The notes beneath the pieces were generated by a model. That model was not told where the DNA came from. It searched no databases and worked only from the letters and a program-made list of their open reading frames with translations. 64,000 nt of DNA from positions 4,250,118-4,314,117 of the forward strand of contig NC_023757.2 in assembly GCF_000499845.2 (NCBI RefSeq), given 5' to 3'. The translations under genes and the position numbers were made by a program. Source of the DNA: Phaseolus vulgaris. Lineage: Eukaryota > Streptophyta > Magnoliopsida > Fabales > Fabaceae. Shown in pieces: positions 48,740-60,044 of this stretch (its first letter is position 1; each line of letters begins with the position of its first letter).

Positions 48740-49307
48740 TCAACTCTGTCCTAGGAAGTGTGTGGATCTCGGTGGTTAGAGAAATTTGGTGGCATAGGAA
48801 TAAAGTCATCTTCAAAGGCAGTGTGGTGGATCATTTTGAAATCTTCGCTTTAGCATAGTTAAAGACTTGGTCTTGGGTAACTTCTAAAATTGTCACTGTT
48901 TGCTTCTCCTTCTCTAACTGGTGTCTTGCCCCCCTTATCTTGTCTAAATTCGTTATAAGTTGTTTGTATCTATTTTAGGTTCGCAGGCCTTTATCTTTTG
49001 TTGGGCAGTTTGGAGGAGTGGTGTGTTGGTTGTTGGTGAAGTTGGGTAAAGTTGGGTAAAGTTTTTTGCTTTGATGATCCTTGTTTTGTTTGTGTGAAGT
49101 GTGAACTTGCTGGTCTCTGTAGTGTCAGGTTGGTTTAGTACGTTGGTTTCTTTTAGTGTTATGGTCTTTTTTGTTAGGTGTTGGATTTTCTCCCTTTGGT
49201 GGAGTAGGGGTGATAGAGGAGATATTCTTTAATTTTATAATTTATATAAGGGTTGGACCACTCAGAAGTGATTCTATTTATTAATTTTTTATTACTGATA
49301 AAAAAAA
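48740..49307 (+). mobile_element. 5'-truncated LINE, 3' end
   Basis: Starts within SVWISVVREIWWHRNKVIFK (48755-48815) and continues through TWSWVTSKIV and CFSFSNWCL (48855-48930). It ends with ATATAAGGGTTGGACCACTC, TTATTACTGAT and an A tail. The coding part is interrupted by a TAG near 48855. Confidence 0.85.
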
Positions 49308-49309
49308 CT

Positions 49310-50457
49310 ATAACCATTAATAATTAAATAAAAAAATATTAGCGTGGTAAAGTTGTTATACACCACAATTTTGCTTGCAATTTTTATTCTTTCCCGAAAC
49401 ACTTATAATGAGTAATCATTTCACGAAACTTGCCACTTAGTTCTCTTATTATATTTGAATTTTTTATTAATAAAGAATTAATTAAATAAATAAAAAATCT
49501 CCTAAAATACAAAACGAAACAAAATTTGTGTGTATCGTAACCTTCTAACTACAACGAGTGTTTAAACTCTCAATCAAACATAATTGTAACACCAATCAGG
49601 ACAATCTGAATGATTAAACAAAAATCAAATTCTCTTTTGAAAATTTATGTCTTTGGAGATCTCCACGTCATTTGACTCACTTAAATATAATCCATTTGCA
49701 TTAAATACTCTTACTTTCATAAAGTTTCATTAGGTGGTGAAAGATCTAATAGAGGATTTAACTTTTCTTAAAGATCATTTTAAAAGAAGTAAGAAATCTT
49801 AATTGTGATTTAAAAAACTAATCATAGTATTCCATTTCATCTATGATTTATTATGTATATGATTAAGATTTGTTATCTTTACTCTCTAAAGTGGGTTTCT
49901 CACTAAAAGAAGTATATGGTGAAGTTTTCTTAAGAATAAAAACATTACCCATGCCAATTAAAGAACCTCTTTCTCACCACTAAAATTGTTGTTTATAAAA
50001 TCACTCTCACTTTAAAGAATAAAATGCACTCATAATAATTTATTAGAAAACTAATGGTGGATATATGTGTTTGATCTTAGCATGATTATTAACCATTATT
50101 TTTTTTTAACCAACTGTGTGTACATTTTATTTTTTAAAGTGAATCTCCTCACTTTGAAAAAGTCAATTTTTTATGTTTCATTTATAAATATTTAAAAGAA
50201 CTTAGTTTTAATGCACTATCAAATCAAATTTTATAATAATTATTTAAAAATAATAAATTTAATTACACAACAATTTAGAATGCGATAATAATAAACAAAA
50301 ATCTTATAAAAATTTCATTATATTCAAGCTAAATTTATTTTAAAATATAAAACGAAATTAAAATAAAGGGTCATTTTTCATATTCAAAGTAAAATAAAAT
50401 AATAAATATTTTATGAAAGTAAAGTCTCCTTCAAATTGTTATGTTGGATTTACCACT
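49310..50457. other. Intergenic AT-rich stretch
   Basis: No coding signal and no recognised repeat. Confidence 0.5.
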
Positions 50458-50840
50458 TGACACTACAAGAAAATCATGAAATAAAAACCAATTTTTAGTG
50501 ACCAAAATAATTAGTTGCAATAGTAACTAAATTAGAGACCATTTAAGAAACTAAAACAAAAATTGATTTTTAGTTTCTATTATTATTAAATAGTTTCTAA
50601 ATTGGTATCTAATTAGCAACCAAGGTTTTAACTACCAATTATTTAGTTTCTAAATTTGGTCTCTAAAACCTGGTTGCTAATTAGATACTAATTTAGAAAC
50701 TATTTAATAATAATAGAAACTAATTTAGAAACCAATTTTTGTTTTAGTTTCTAAAATGGTCTCTAATTTAGTTATTATTACAACTAATTATTTTAGTCTC
50801 TAAAAATTGGTTTCTATTTCATGGTTTTCTTGTAGTATGA
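50458..50840. mobile_element. Palindromic MITE with CACTA-type ends and 3-bp target duplication
   Basis: Best-preserved copy. The element is 50461-50837 (377 bp): CACTACAAGAAAATCATGAA at the left, its near-complement (TTCATGGTTTTCTTGTAGTA) at the right, flanked by TGA at 50458-50460 and 50838-50840. Almost the whole length is one inverted repeat centred near 50640, so a transcript would fold into one long hairpin. A 3-bp duplication and CACTA ends fit the CACTA superfamily. It has no coding capacity. Confidence 0.9.
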
Positions 50841-53800
50841 TATTTGTTGGTTTAAGTTGTTGAATAGTTTTTATATCCATCTCAAGCTATTGTGATTTAT
50901 GTGGTTTGGTGAGATAGTTTTTACCTCTTCCGCTAGAAAAAAGCAACTTCTTTATGCTGAACTGATTTATAACACACAAAAATGATATTTCTGAAAGAAT
51001 AAAGGGAGGTGCTTTTAGTTGAGATTTTCCTGTGAAAGATGTTAAGGGAAACATAGGGCATATGGCCTACAGTAGATAAGAGCATAGATGTGGATTAGGG
51101 CATGCCAAGCTTATAAATATTTTGCAGAACTTTTTGGAGATAGAAAATAGATATTTTATCAGCATAATGAGTCTAAAGCTAAAGTGTTACAGACCAAGTG
51201 TGAAAAGGCACTATGTATGAAGCTTAATGTGGGCACGTGTGTTGCACATCTCAAAAGTTGGAAAAGAAAAACTATGTCTAAGAGCATTCATTATTCATGC
51301 AAAATCCAACTGTGTGACACCCCTTTGATTATACAATTCTCTCTGATTTAGATTTATTGCAGATTGTTATGTTTCAGGTTCCCTGCACATTCTCTTGTTC
51401 CCAAATATGAAAACCTCACTCACTTCCTTATTTTATCTCTTGATTAGTCCCTTATTATTGAAGAGGTGTTCATATTGAGGGCATCCCATTTGAGAGTACA
51501 TGCCAGCAATGAGGATGGAATTACAGTTTGGGCTAAAGTTTAAGGGCAATTCAGGTTTTTGTGGCCCCACCTTGTCCCTAACTTGAGTAGCAAGGTTCTT
51601 ATTTGTAGGGTCATGAAATGGACCATTGTGTGGCACTTGAAGCCTTTGATGGGCCTAAAACTAGTGGAATTCATATAATGTGTTGTTGGATCACTGTTGG
51701 AAGTCTTGAAAAAGCCTTGATAACATCTGAAGCGGGACTTTCACTGGGTCTACAATAAATCTCAAACCCATCAACAACTCCCCTCTTCAATGATGATTGA
51801 TCATCTAATGTGCTTTGGTGAAAAGGTTAGCAGAAATCAAACATGGCACATAGCAATAAAAGATGAGAGACTCTTGGGGCAACCATGTCCATTAAAGATC
51901 ACTTTAAGAATGAATGGTGCATATTAAAAGAAAGCAACCAAACATGTGTATCTTCCAAGATTGTAGAAATATTTTTCTGTTCAAGATGAGGATGAAGATG
52001 ATACTAATAGAGTGTGGCAACATCACCACACCCCCCTTATACTGTTGCCACTGGCATTGTTGGATTTGATCCGTATGACCTGATCAGGCCACTTATGTGG
52101 TCATTCTCCAATTATGTTCACGTTTTTTATTTGACGTAGGCCACAAATAAAATCTCAGATATGAGGTACTGAATCATATAAATCAAGTTAGTTAATTGAA
52201 CATGTATGATTTTCCCAGTGTGTTTTGTGGCCTTGCTTTCAGCTTCTCCAATAATAGAGCAACAAAATCTGCGAACTATAATAACCTTGGCCTCATATGT
52301 TTTGAATGCTTAAGGCAAAGAAAATAACCCAACACATTCCAAAATGTCCGCAACCAGGGGCATCCAAAGCACACAAATTTTTGGTAGATGTTAAGTTTAA
52401 TAGCTTTCTATGCTTTAATTTTGTGTCCTTTCTATGAGTCTTGTTCTCCGGGGTGGCCCTAATGATCAAATCTAAAGTAAACTAGCCAAGGATGGGGATA
52501 GTTGTTTATCTTGGTCTATCAAAATCTAGTGCTTGCAAGAACCATAACCACTGGTTTCTGACAAGCCTTGGCATGATTTCGTTTAACAGAAAGTGTGTGT
52601 GACAAAAATGTGTTTCTTCTACTTCCAAACTAGTGGTCAGCATTCAAGGCCTCTGTCATAACAAGTGGCACAGTTTTCCTTATCTTGATGGTGATACTGT
52701 CAAATGAAAAAATAAATGAAATTACTTTTGTTGGATACACAATTGTGGTGGATACACAAGAAAGGGGTCCCTTATAACTTGCCACATTGATAACTAAGTA
52801 GAAAAAAAATTGACTAGACTAGATGATCTTAATGGAACTGTCACAGTCATCTCCCTCGAGTGCCTTGACTAAGTGAACGTTTATACGTACAGGTACAACA
52901 ACAATATTTGCTAGTCCATATATATTATATGGCTTTAATTCATATCCGTTGGTGTGTCTCTTTTGGTTCATGTGCTACACGTACTCATTTGATCATGCCC
53001 ACACACAAAGACTATGGTGACAACTATAATCCGACACTAAGAAATGGGCATTGGCTTTGATGGGCCAAATCATCTATTGACTAACATCAGTACCTAGAAA
53101 GAAAACTAAAGTTGATAATACTAAGTATGCATATGCAGTTTCTTAAAGTTTTTTTGCAGTGGAAAAGGTCTCTCCACTGTTTATTATCCTTTGCTTGCAC
53201 CTTTGGTGGGACTTCTTCATATATCACCTTCCATATGATATGGTATTATGTATTATTTATGAGTAGGATGAAAACTTTTGTAAAAATTTTCAGGTTTTGT
53301 TTGCATGACAACAAGGTTTTTATGGTCTGATCTGAATACTATTTTGACATGATGCTGCTACCGTGTAGGTTTTCTCTGTTGGAACCTACCAGTGGTTGGG
53401 AATTGAAATATTACTCACCCACCTAATGGATGGACTACTAGGACTTGTAAAAACAGTTTAAAGAGGAGGCAGTGTGATATTAATGGGCCATAGTAAATCT
53501 ATCCTAGTCAAAAGAAATTACTTGGCAAGCAATTACTTTTAATTTGTTATGGAATATGGAGTGACTTTGAAGCCCTCAAAATGATGGTGGGATCTCTATA
53601 ATAATTATAGTCCATCTGTATGTATAATGATGTATATGAGCAAAGAAGGTTAGATTGAATAATGCACATGTTCATGGCCATTGGATATATATCCATAGCC
53701 AACAACCACTTCACACCCAACTCCCACTCAAATCCATAGAAGCATATAGAATCCAAGGAAACACAGCTCTTTGCTCCCCACAATCCCTAACAAAAACCTC

Positions 53801-53920
53801 TGGTTTTAACAGCATGAGAGGATAAAAAGCACTGTTCCCCACTTATACCACCCCAATCTCATCTTTATTGCAAATGCACATATGCACATCTTGTGGACCA
53901 CACAAAAACCTCCAAAACTC
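50841..53920. other. Long upstream region of the BIG GRAIN 1-like gene
   Basis: About 3 kb of more complex, less AT-rich DNA than the rest of the window and without recognised transposons. It contains a perfect G-box CACGTG at 51234-51239. Small open frames (for example 51433-51636 minus, 53547-53783 minus) have no family signature. It may be promoter or enhancer sequence, or hold an unrecognised non-coding transcript. Confidence 0.45.
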
Positions 53921-53926
53921 CCTCAT

Positions 53927-53936
53927 CATATAAAAT
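53927..53936 (+). promoter_or_regulatory. TATA box of the BIG GRAIN 1-like gene
   Basis: CATATAAAAT lies about 165 bp before the ATG at 54097. A start about 30 bp downstream would give a C/T-rich 5' UTR of roughly 130 nt, in keeping with the CTTC- and CACC-rich text between. Confidence 0.55.
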
Positions 53937-54096
53937 TATGCCTAGAGTTATTGATTATCCTAAACTGACCCTCCCACTACTCTCAATCATTCCAAACCCC
54001 TTTCATCTCTTTGCATCCTTGATATAGCCCCCCTTCTTCTTACATATTACTATCCATATTATTCCACACTTCACCCCAACTTCTCAAACTTGCACC

Positions 54097-55110
54097 ATGT
54101 CCATAGCAGGCCTCATGGACCACCCAGAAATTAATCACAACAAGTCCTTCCACCGCAGGAACGATTCTGGCGAGCTTGATGTGTTTGAGGCAGCAAGGTA
54201 CTTCTCAGGATACGGTGAAGTTGTTGGCTACACTGCCTCCACCTTCACTCAGAAGATCATGAGAGAAGAAAGGCACCATGCACACAGAGCCAGAATCAGC
54301 TTAGACATGCCAATGAGAAGCTTGCTCCCCCAACAATTCCATGGCATGGAGAAGCAAATCATGAAGGAGAAGAAACACAAGCAGCCTAGCTCCCCAGGTG
54401 GAAGGCTTGCAAGCTTCTTGAACTCTCTCTTCAGCCAATCAGCATCAAAGAAGAAGAAATCAAAATCCAGCTCTCAGTCCATGAAAGATGAGGATGAGAG
54501 CCCTGGAGGGAGGAGGAGGAGGAGGAGCAGCATTGGCCATTTCAGAAGCTCCAGCACTGCAGATTCAAAGTCCTTATACTCTTCCTTAAGTTCAGGGTTT
54601 AGAACTCCTCCTTATGTACAAACACCAACAAAGAGCTGCAAGGAATTCAGAACCTTCTCAGACCACAAGCATGCACAGTCCTTGTCTGCAAAGTATAACA
54701 ATGGACATGCAAGATCAACAACCACTTTGCAAAATGAGTTGTTGTGGGATGAGAAGAAAAAAAGGGAACCAACAACTTTGATGGATGATAACAGCCACAG
54801 CCACAGCCACAACAATCACAAACACAGCAATGGATTATCATCATCAGAAAAACAAAGGAACAAGGGCAGTCATGAGTCAGTTGAGAAAGATAGGATGTCA
54901 GTGGACAAGTGCTCGGCAGAGGAGAAGGAAATCACTCAAATCAGGAAGTTCAATGAGGTTGATGATGGTGCAGAAAGTGATTCAAGCTCTGATCTGTTTG
55001 AATTGCAAAACTATGACTTGGGATACTATTCAAGTGGTCTACCTGTCTATGAAACTACCAACATGGATAGCATCAAGAGAGGAGCACCAATTTCCAATGG
55101 CCCTCTTTGA
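54097..55110 (+). CDS. BIG GRAIN 1-like protein (single exon, 337 aa)
   Basis: The family promotes auxin response; rice BG1 is reported as membrane-associated and affects organ size. The family call rests on the N-terminal block SGELDVFEAARYFSGYGEV (residues about 24-42) and the C-terminal block DSSSDLFELQNY plus LPVYETTNMDSIKRG (about 294-331). Between them are basic and Ser-rich low-complexity stretches: SKKKKSKSSS (about 116-125), GRRRRRSSIGHFRSSS (about 137-152) and a His/Ser run HSHSHNNHKHS near 233-243. A short GRLASFLNSLF segment at 102-112 is probably a conserved helix. The protein is hydrophilic, with no signal peptide or transmembrane helix. The first ATG follows a TATA box and 5' UTR-like text. 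The frame is intact and ends with TGA. It is most like the E-type members of the family, from memory. Confidence 0.85.
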   Translation: MSIAGLMDHPEINHNKSFHRRNDSGELDVFEAARYFSGYGEVVGYTASTFTQKIMREERHHAHRARISLDMPMRSLLPQQFHGMEKQIMKEKKHKQPSSPGGRLASFLNSLFSQSASKKKKSKSSSQSMKDEDESPGGRRRRRSSIGHFRSSSTADSKSLYSSLSSGFRTPPYVQTPTKSCKEFRTFSDHKHAQSLSAKYNNGHARSTTTLQNELLWDEKKKREPTTLMDDNSHSHSHNNHKHSNGLSSSEKQRNKGSHESVEKDRMSVDKCSAEEKEITQIRKFNEVDDGAESDSSSDLFELQNYDLGYYSSGLPVYETTNMDSIKRGAPISNGPL

Positions 55111-58100
55111 TGGTGTATAATATTCTCATCCTTCTCAATTGGTTGGTTCATGTTGAACTAGCATGTTAGAAGCTATCATCAAAAGGAAAAATCTATTAGA
55201 TTTTCCCTGTTTCCCTCCGGGTTTCATTTCAACTTCTTTCAATACTTTTTTCTCTGTGTGTACAGATTGGAATGTTGGCTTGTCTTATCTAATTTTATCT
55301 AATGTCTTTTCCTTTTGGACCTTTGTTTTAGACTGCAAAAACAAAACAAAATTATATCCACTCCATTACTGGCTTCACCATATTCTTACCGTGATTATAG
55401 GTTTAACATGTACTCAAGAATGTAGTTGCCAATTCTCCCACAATCATTTCATCTGTCCCCCTGTACCAAATCCATCATCTTAGGCCGTGCTTCTGCATCC
55501 TACTAATTTTGGATCTCATTCTTCTAAACCAAAGTAATCATTTACAGAATAAAGTAAACAATATTGAGAATAAAGTTAATGATTCATTTGAGTGTACCTG
55601 CATAGCATATCCATTTGAATATCTTCCATTACTTCTCTCATCCAACCACTCAAATTTCTGACTTTATGATCAAATTCCTAAATTTATAATTTACAGAGTC
55701 ATAACTACATACTTATATGAACTACGTACTTATATTCACCATGTTCAGAGTAACTATGATCAAGAGTTTTGTAGATGCTGCAATAACAACCTTCTATACC
55801 TTTGAGATGGAACAACCATACTATCAAAGGAACCCTTTTGCCTGAATGCCTTGATTTTTTATTAGGAATGGAACTAAAACACAAAAATGGGTATAATTTA
55901 TCTCTGTCAAGTTCTGCATGATTCATGAAATCCCATTTATGTGTACACATGACCCATGTTGGTTTTGTCTCAAAGGGTGTTTCTTTTTTCACTCCATGGC
56001 TTGTTTTCATTTTATGCAGTAATATTTTCTCACTCTCAAGTAGTAAAAAACATACTTAACATTCGAGAAATATAAAGTGTTCTTGATATTTTTTTTCATT
56101 TAAAAAGTAGAAAATGTTGAAAGAAGATTTGAAATTGTTGTTAATTTTATAATAAGATTGTTTTTGAAATTTAAAAGTTGCACGGGGGAATCTAAGTATC
56201 TTAGCTTAGGCAGAGACAATATTGATGCTTGCAATTATCCCTTTGTGACATGAAGGTGTTCATGCAATGGAATGTGGTTGATTAGGGGAATGGGATCTCA
56301 AAAGTTAGAAAATGGATTATAATATGGATGATGTGACATAATTAGTGTTAAGGTGTGTTCCGTTAATGGTGGATTAATTGAGAACCCTCAAGAAAAGAGA
56401 GGCACAAGAATGGTTCCGTACAATCAAATCCTTGGTTTTTTACAGTTTTGATGAACCTTTAGCTTGTTAATTCAATAATTAGGACCTTGATATGCGTAAC
56501 CAAATGTGTGTTCAATCAAATCAAATGATCAAACATGGAAAGTTATGGAAATCATATTAATCTAATATATTTTCATAGTGTTTGGAGACAGAATGGAGAC
56601 AAACAACAAAATTTTTACCATGCAAAATCGCACGCACATCTTTTTAAGCTAAAAATTAAATTAAATTAAGAGAGAGTGAGTGATATTTTGAAATGAGTTC
56701 ACACTTGCTCAAATTATTAACCAATTACTAGTTTTTCACCTTCACCTACACCAGATTTACTTCTTAAACTTCACTTATAATTTGGTTTGTTATGAATATT
56801 CTAGTGTTTACTTAATAAACTCTTACTTTAAATTAAAACATTAAAATTTTTATCCATGTATTATCTTCACAGTATCAATTTGACATGACTTTATTTTTTT
56901 AAAATTTTATCCATTTAAGTAATTAATGTATAAAATTACACTTATTTTTATAAAAAATTCAAAAAATTACTCAAATATGTTAAGATATCACCATACTTAA
57001 AAACAGTTATTTATCAATCATATGTTTACTCCAATATACTCTTATAGAAGCATCTCCTTTGTTACTTCTTCTAAATCATGGAGAAAAAGTGGGTGGAGAA
57101 AATTAGGAGAGAAATGTGGTAGAATTAGTGGGTTTTTTTTAGTCCAAATGAAATTGAAGACAAATAGTATAAAGAAATAAATGAATTGTATTGTAAATAA
57201 TTAAATTTATTTTAAAATATTTTTTCTTGCTCTTCATAATCACCGAAAGGAACATAGTAACATTTGCCGCAGATTTTAACCACTGAGAAACATAAAATAA
57301 AATAAAAGTTCACACATTTTTTTAACCATTAAAACCCTTTAGAAAATTTTAAAAAAAAAAACAAATTTATCAAGTCAGTTTTTAGGGTTTTAATAGTTAC
57401 ACTAAGTGACAAATTTCAAAGTTCCATATTGTTCATTTTCATTCTTCATAAAAAATTTAAATAATGAGTCTCATTCTTTTAGTCTCTTCTCTTCCACTTT
57501 TTTAAATCACCATTTTCCCCTTTATTTCTTACCACACACCATCTTAAAATTCATTGAAGTTTTCATTACCAAGATTTCAATGGAAATTTAAGAATATCAC
57601 ACCACACCACATTATACTTATTTTCGTATAAGTTGAATTAGAAACCTTTCTTATTGGTTGCACAACTATATTGTTGATATTGTTTTCGTTCTTTAGAATG
57701 AAGCATCATTGGATTGGATGTTGATATACGAAAAGAAGTAAGGACCAAGTAAAGTAAGTATAATAAAATATATATTTAAAGAATCATGCTCAATCACAAC
57801 TCTTGTTGGATATTGTAAATCTCTGAACAAATCTCTCTTAGTTTTCTCATATACTTCTAATGCTAGAATTTAATGTATCTAATGGATAAGATTTTTGTTG
57901 TCAATCATACAACTTCACATGTTCATTTCTGTGGGGGTGGGTGGTGATGTGGGTGATTTTTTGAAATAATTGTTATAATAAGCTTTGTTGATCTTTATTG
58001 TTTTGTTCGGATTGTACAGATACATAATCTGTCTTTTTGTAACAGGGTTGTGAAATATCCATATTTATTATTTTTTTATGATAAAAAGCATTTCTTATAA

Positions 58101-58740
58101 CTTTCATAAACACAATAATCACTTAATGCCTCCATCAATTTACTTTAAATAGGAAAAAAACAAAAATACCATGGTCAAAATGTGAGTTTTTTTAGGAAAA
58201 GAAATAGATTTCTAGAAATATGTTGGATGGAGGCATTCTCTTGAATATGGTTTACAGGTGGAGGCTATGAAGGGTTTAGATGATTGAGTAATTGGATAGG
58301 CTTTTGAAAGAATGATGCAAAGAAATGGTGCATGGGGAACCAAAGGGGTCAGTGTAACCATCAATGTGAGGTGGAGGGCCCAAACTTTGCTACAATTCAA
58401 CTTCAATTCCATTGCAAACTTTACTCTATATCATCAAGGACATAATAGGGTTTAGGGTTACCAAGCAAGACCTCATGCTCATCTTTATGGAATCTTCCTT
58501 TTTCTTTTTCTTTCTCTTTCTTTTCTTGCAAAAAGTTAAAAATGAATGTTCACAAATTAATCATAAATTAGGGTGTCAATCACTTCTTTAAATAATGTTT
58601 ATTTGCACACATGTCTTGTTCATCACCTTTAAATTTAACTCTTTCCTAGTAATCTTCTCAAGAGATACATGATTAATTATAAGGAATCTTTTCATCATTT
58701 GTCTTTTCATAAAATTCATTTGTTTATATCCCATTAAAAC
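55111..58740. other. Downstream intergenic region
   Basis: The first few hundred bases are probably 3' UTR of the BIG GRAIN 1-like gene. The rest is AT-rich. Short frames on the minus strand (55705-56010; 58212-58412) show no family signature and are not called. Confidence 0.5.
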
Positions 58741-58746
58741 ATATAT

Positions 58747-59149
58747 CACTACAACAAAATCATAAAATAAAAATCAATTTTTTAGAAACCAAAATAATTA
58801 GTTACAATAGTAACTATATTAGAGACCATTTTAGAAACTAAAAATAAATTTGGTTTCTAAATTAGTTTCTACTATTTTCTATTATTGTTAAATAATTTTT
58901 AAATTGATATCTAATTAGAAACTAAGGTTTTAACTACCAATTATTTAGTTTCTAAATTTGGTAACAAAAATCTTGGTTGCTAATTAGATACCAATTTAGA
59001 AACTATTTAACAATAATAAAAAATAATAGAAACTAATTTAAAAATCAATTTTTTTAGTTTCTAAAATGTTCTCTATTTTAGTTTATATTGTAACTAATTA
59101 TTTTGGTATCTAAAAATTGGTTTTTATTTCATATACATGTTTTTTATAG
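58747..59149. mobile_element. Palindromic CACTA-end MITE
   Basis: Begins CACTACAACAAAATCATAAA and ends TTTTTTATAG. The halves are inverted copies with the same internal words as 50461-50837 (TAGTTACAATAGTAACTA, TAACTACCAATTATTTAG at the centre near 58940). A short extra stretch, TTTCTACTATTTTCTATTAT, has a mirror in the right arm, so it predates or accompanied formation of the palindrome. Confidence 0.82.
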
Positions 59150-59662
59150 CCTTTCTCATTCTTCAGACAAAAGTGAAATAGATATTACCAGTTAATTATT
59201 ACACCCACAGAGATTAAAATGTGTGGTAGGAGTGATTAGTGACTGAAATGGATTAAACATATTGTGCAGTTTTCAAAATATTTCTTCATTTTGTCAAACA
59301 GTACTCATAATCTACTTGACTTTGAATTGGGGAAAAGGGTCATTTGGTTATTTGCAATGCAAATTTTCAATTTAATTTGTCTGGACTATAAGCATCCTCT
59401 CCAAAATGTAGTAATTAATTGAAATTAGTTACTATAACAAAAAAAATATATTCGATTGAAATTTTTTAATAAGACTTTTTTCCTAAAATATAATTTTAGT
59501 CTCTCAGCAAATTAAAAGTTTTTGTATTTAATTTCCTTGACTTTTACTCCTTAAAACATTTACAGGATTTGTATTTGGTTTCTGAAAGAGTATTTATTTT
59601 TGTTTCTTTTTATCATTATTTTGGGTCTTTTAAGTGTTTTTTTAAAGATTTTTAGATTTTTT

Positions 59663-60041
59663 CATACAGGAAAAACATGAAATAGAAACCAATTTTAAAG
59701 ACAAAAAATAATTAGTTGTTATAGTAACTAAATTATAGATCATTTTAAAAACTAAAAGAAAAATTGGTTTTTAAATTAGTTTCTATTATTGTTAAATGGT
59801 TTCTAAATTAGTATCTAATTAGCCACCAAGGTTTTAACTACCAATTATTTAGTTTCTAAATTTGGTAGAAAAAACCTTGGTTGCTAATTAGATACTAATT
59901 TAAAAATAATTTAACAATAATAGAAACTAATTTAAAAACCAAAAAGATTTTAGTCTCTAAAATGATATGTAATTTAGTTACTATAACAATTAATTATTTT
60001 TTGTTACTTAAAAATTAGTTTCTATTTCATGATTTTCTATG
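59663..60041. mobile_element. Palindromic CACTA-end MITE, decayed ends
   Basis: Same fold-back family, about 380 bp, in full order from CATACAGGAAAAACATGAAA to TTTCATGATTTTCTATGG. The CACTA terminus has mutated on both sides. It lies only about 510 bp from the copy at 58747-59149. Confidence 0.8.
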
Positions 60042-60044
60042 GTT

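Noticed and set aside
51433..51636. 67-codon minus-strand frame upstream of the BIG GRAIN 1-like gene
   Set aside because: No recognised motif and no supporting splice sites. It could be chance in a more GC-balanced region.
54612..54844. Cys- and Leu-rich minus-strand frames inside the BIG GRAIN 1-like gene
   Set aside because: They are antisense of His/Ser codon runs in a well-supported gene.
55705..56010. 101-codon minus-strand frame downstream of the BIG GRAIN 1-like gene
   Set aside because: The composition is plausible but there is no family signature, promoter or neighbouring exon.
58212..58412. 66-codon minus-strand frame, considered as a small secreted peptide
   Set aside because: There is a hydrophobic stretch, but no clear signal-peptide context, cleavage site or known C-terminal peptide motif.
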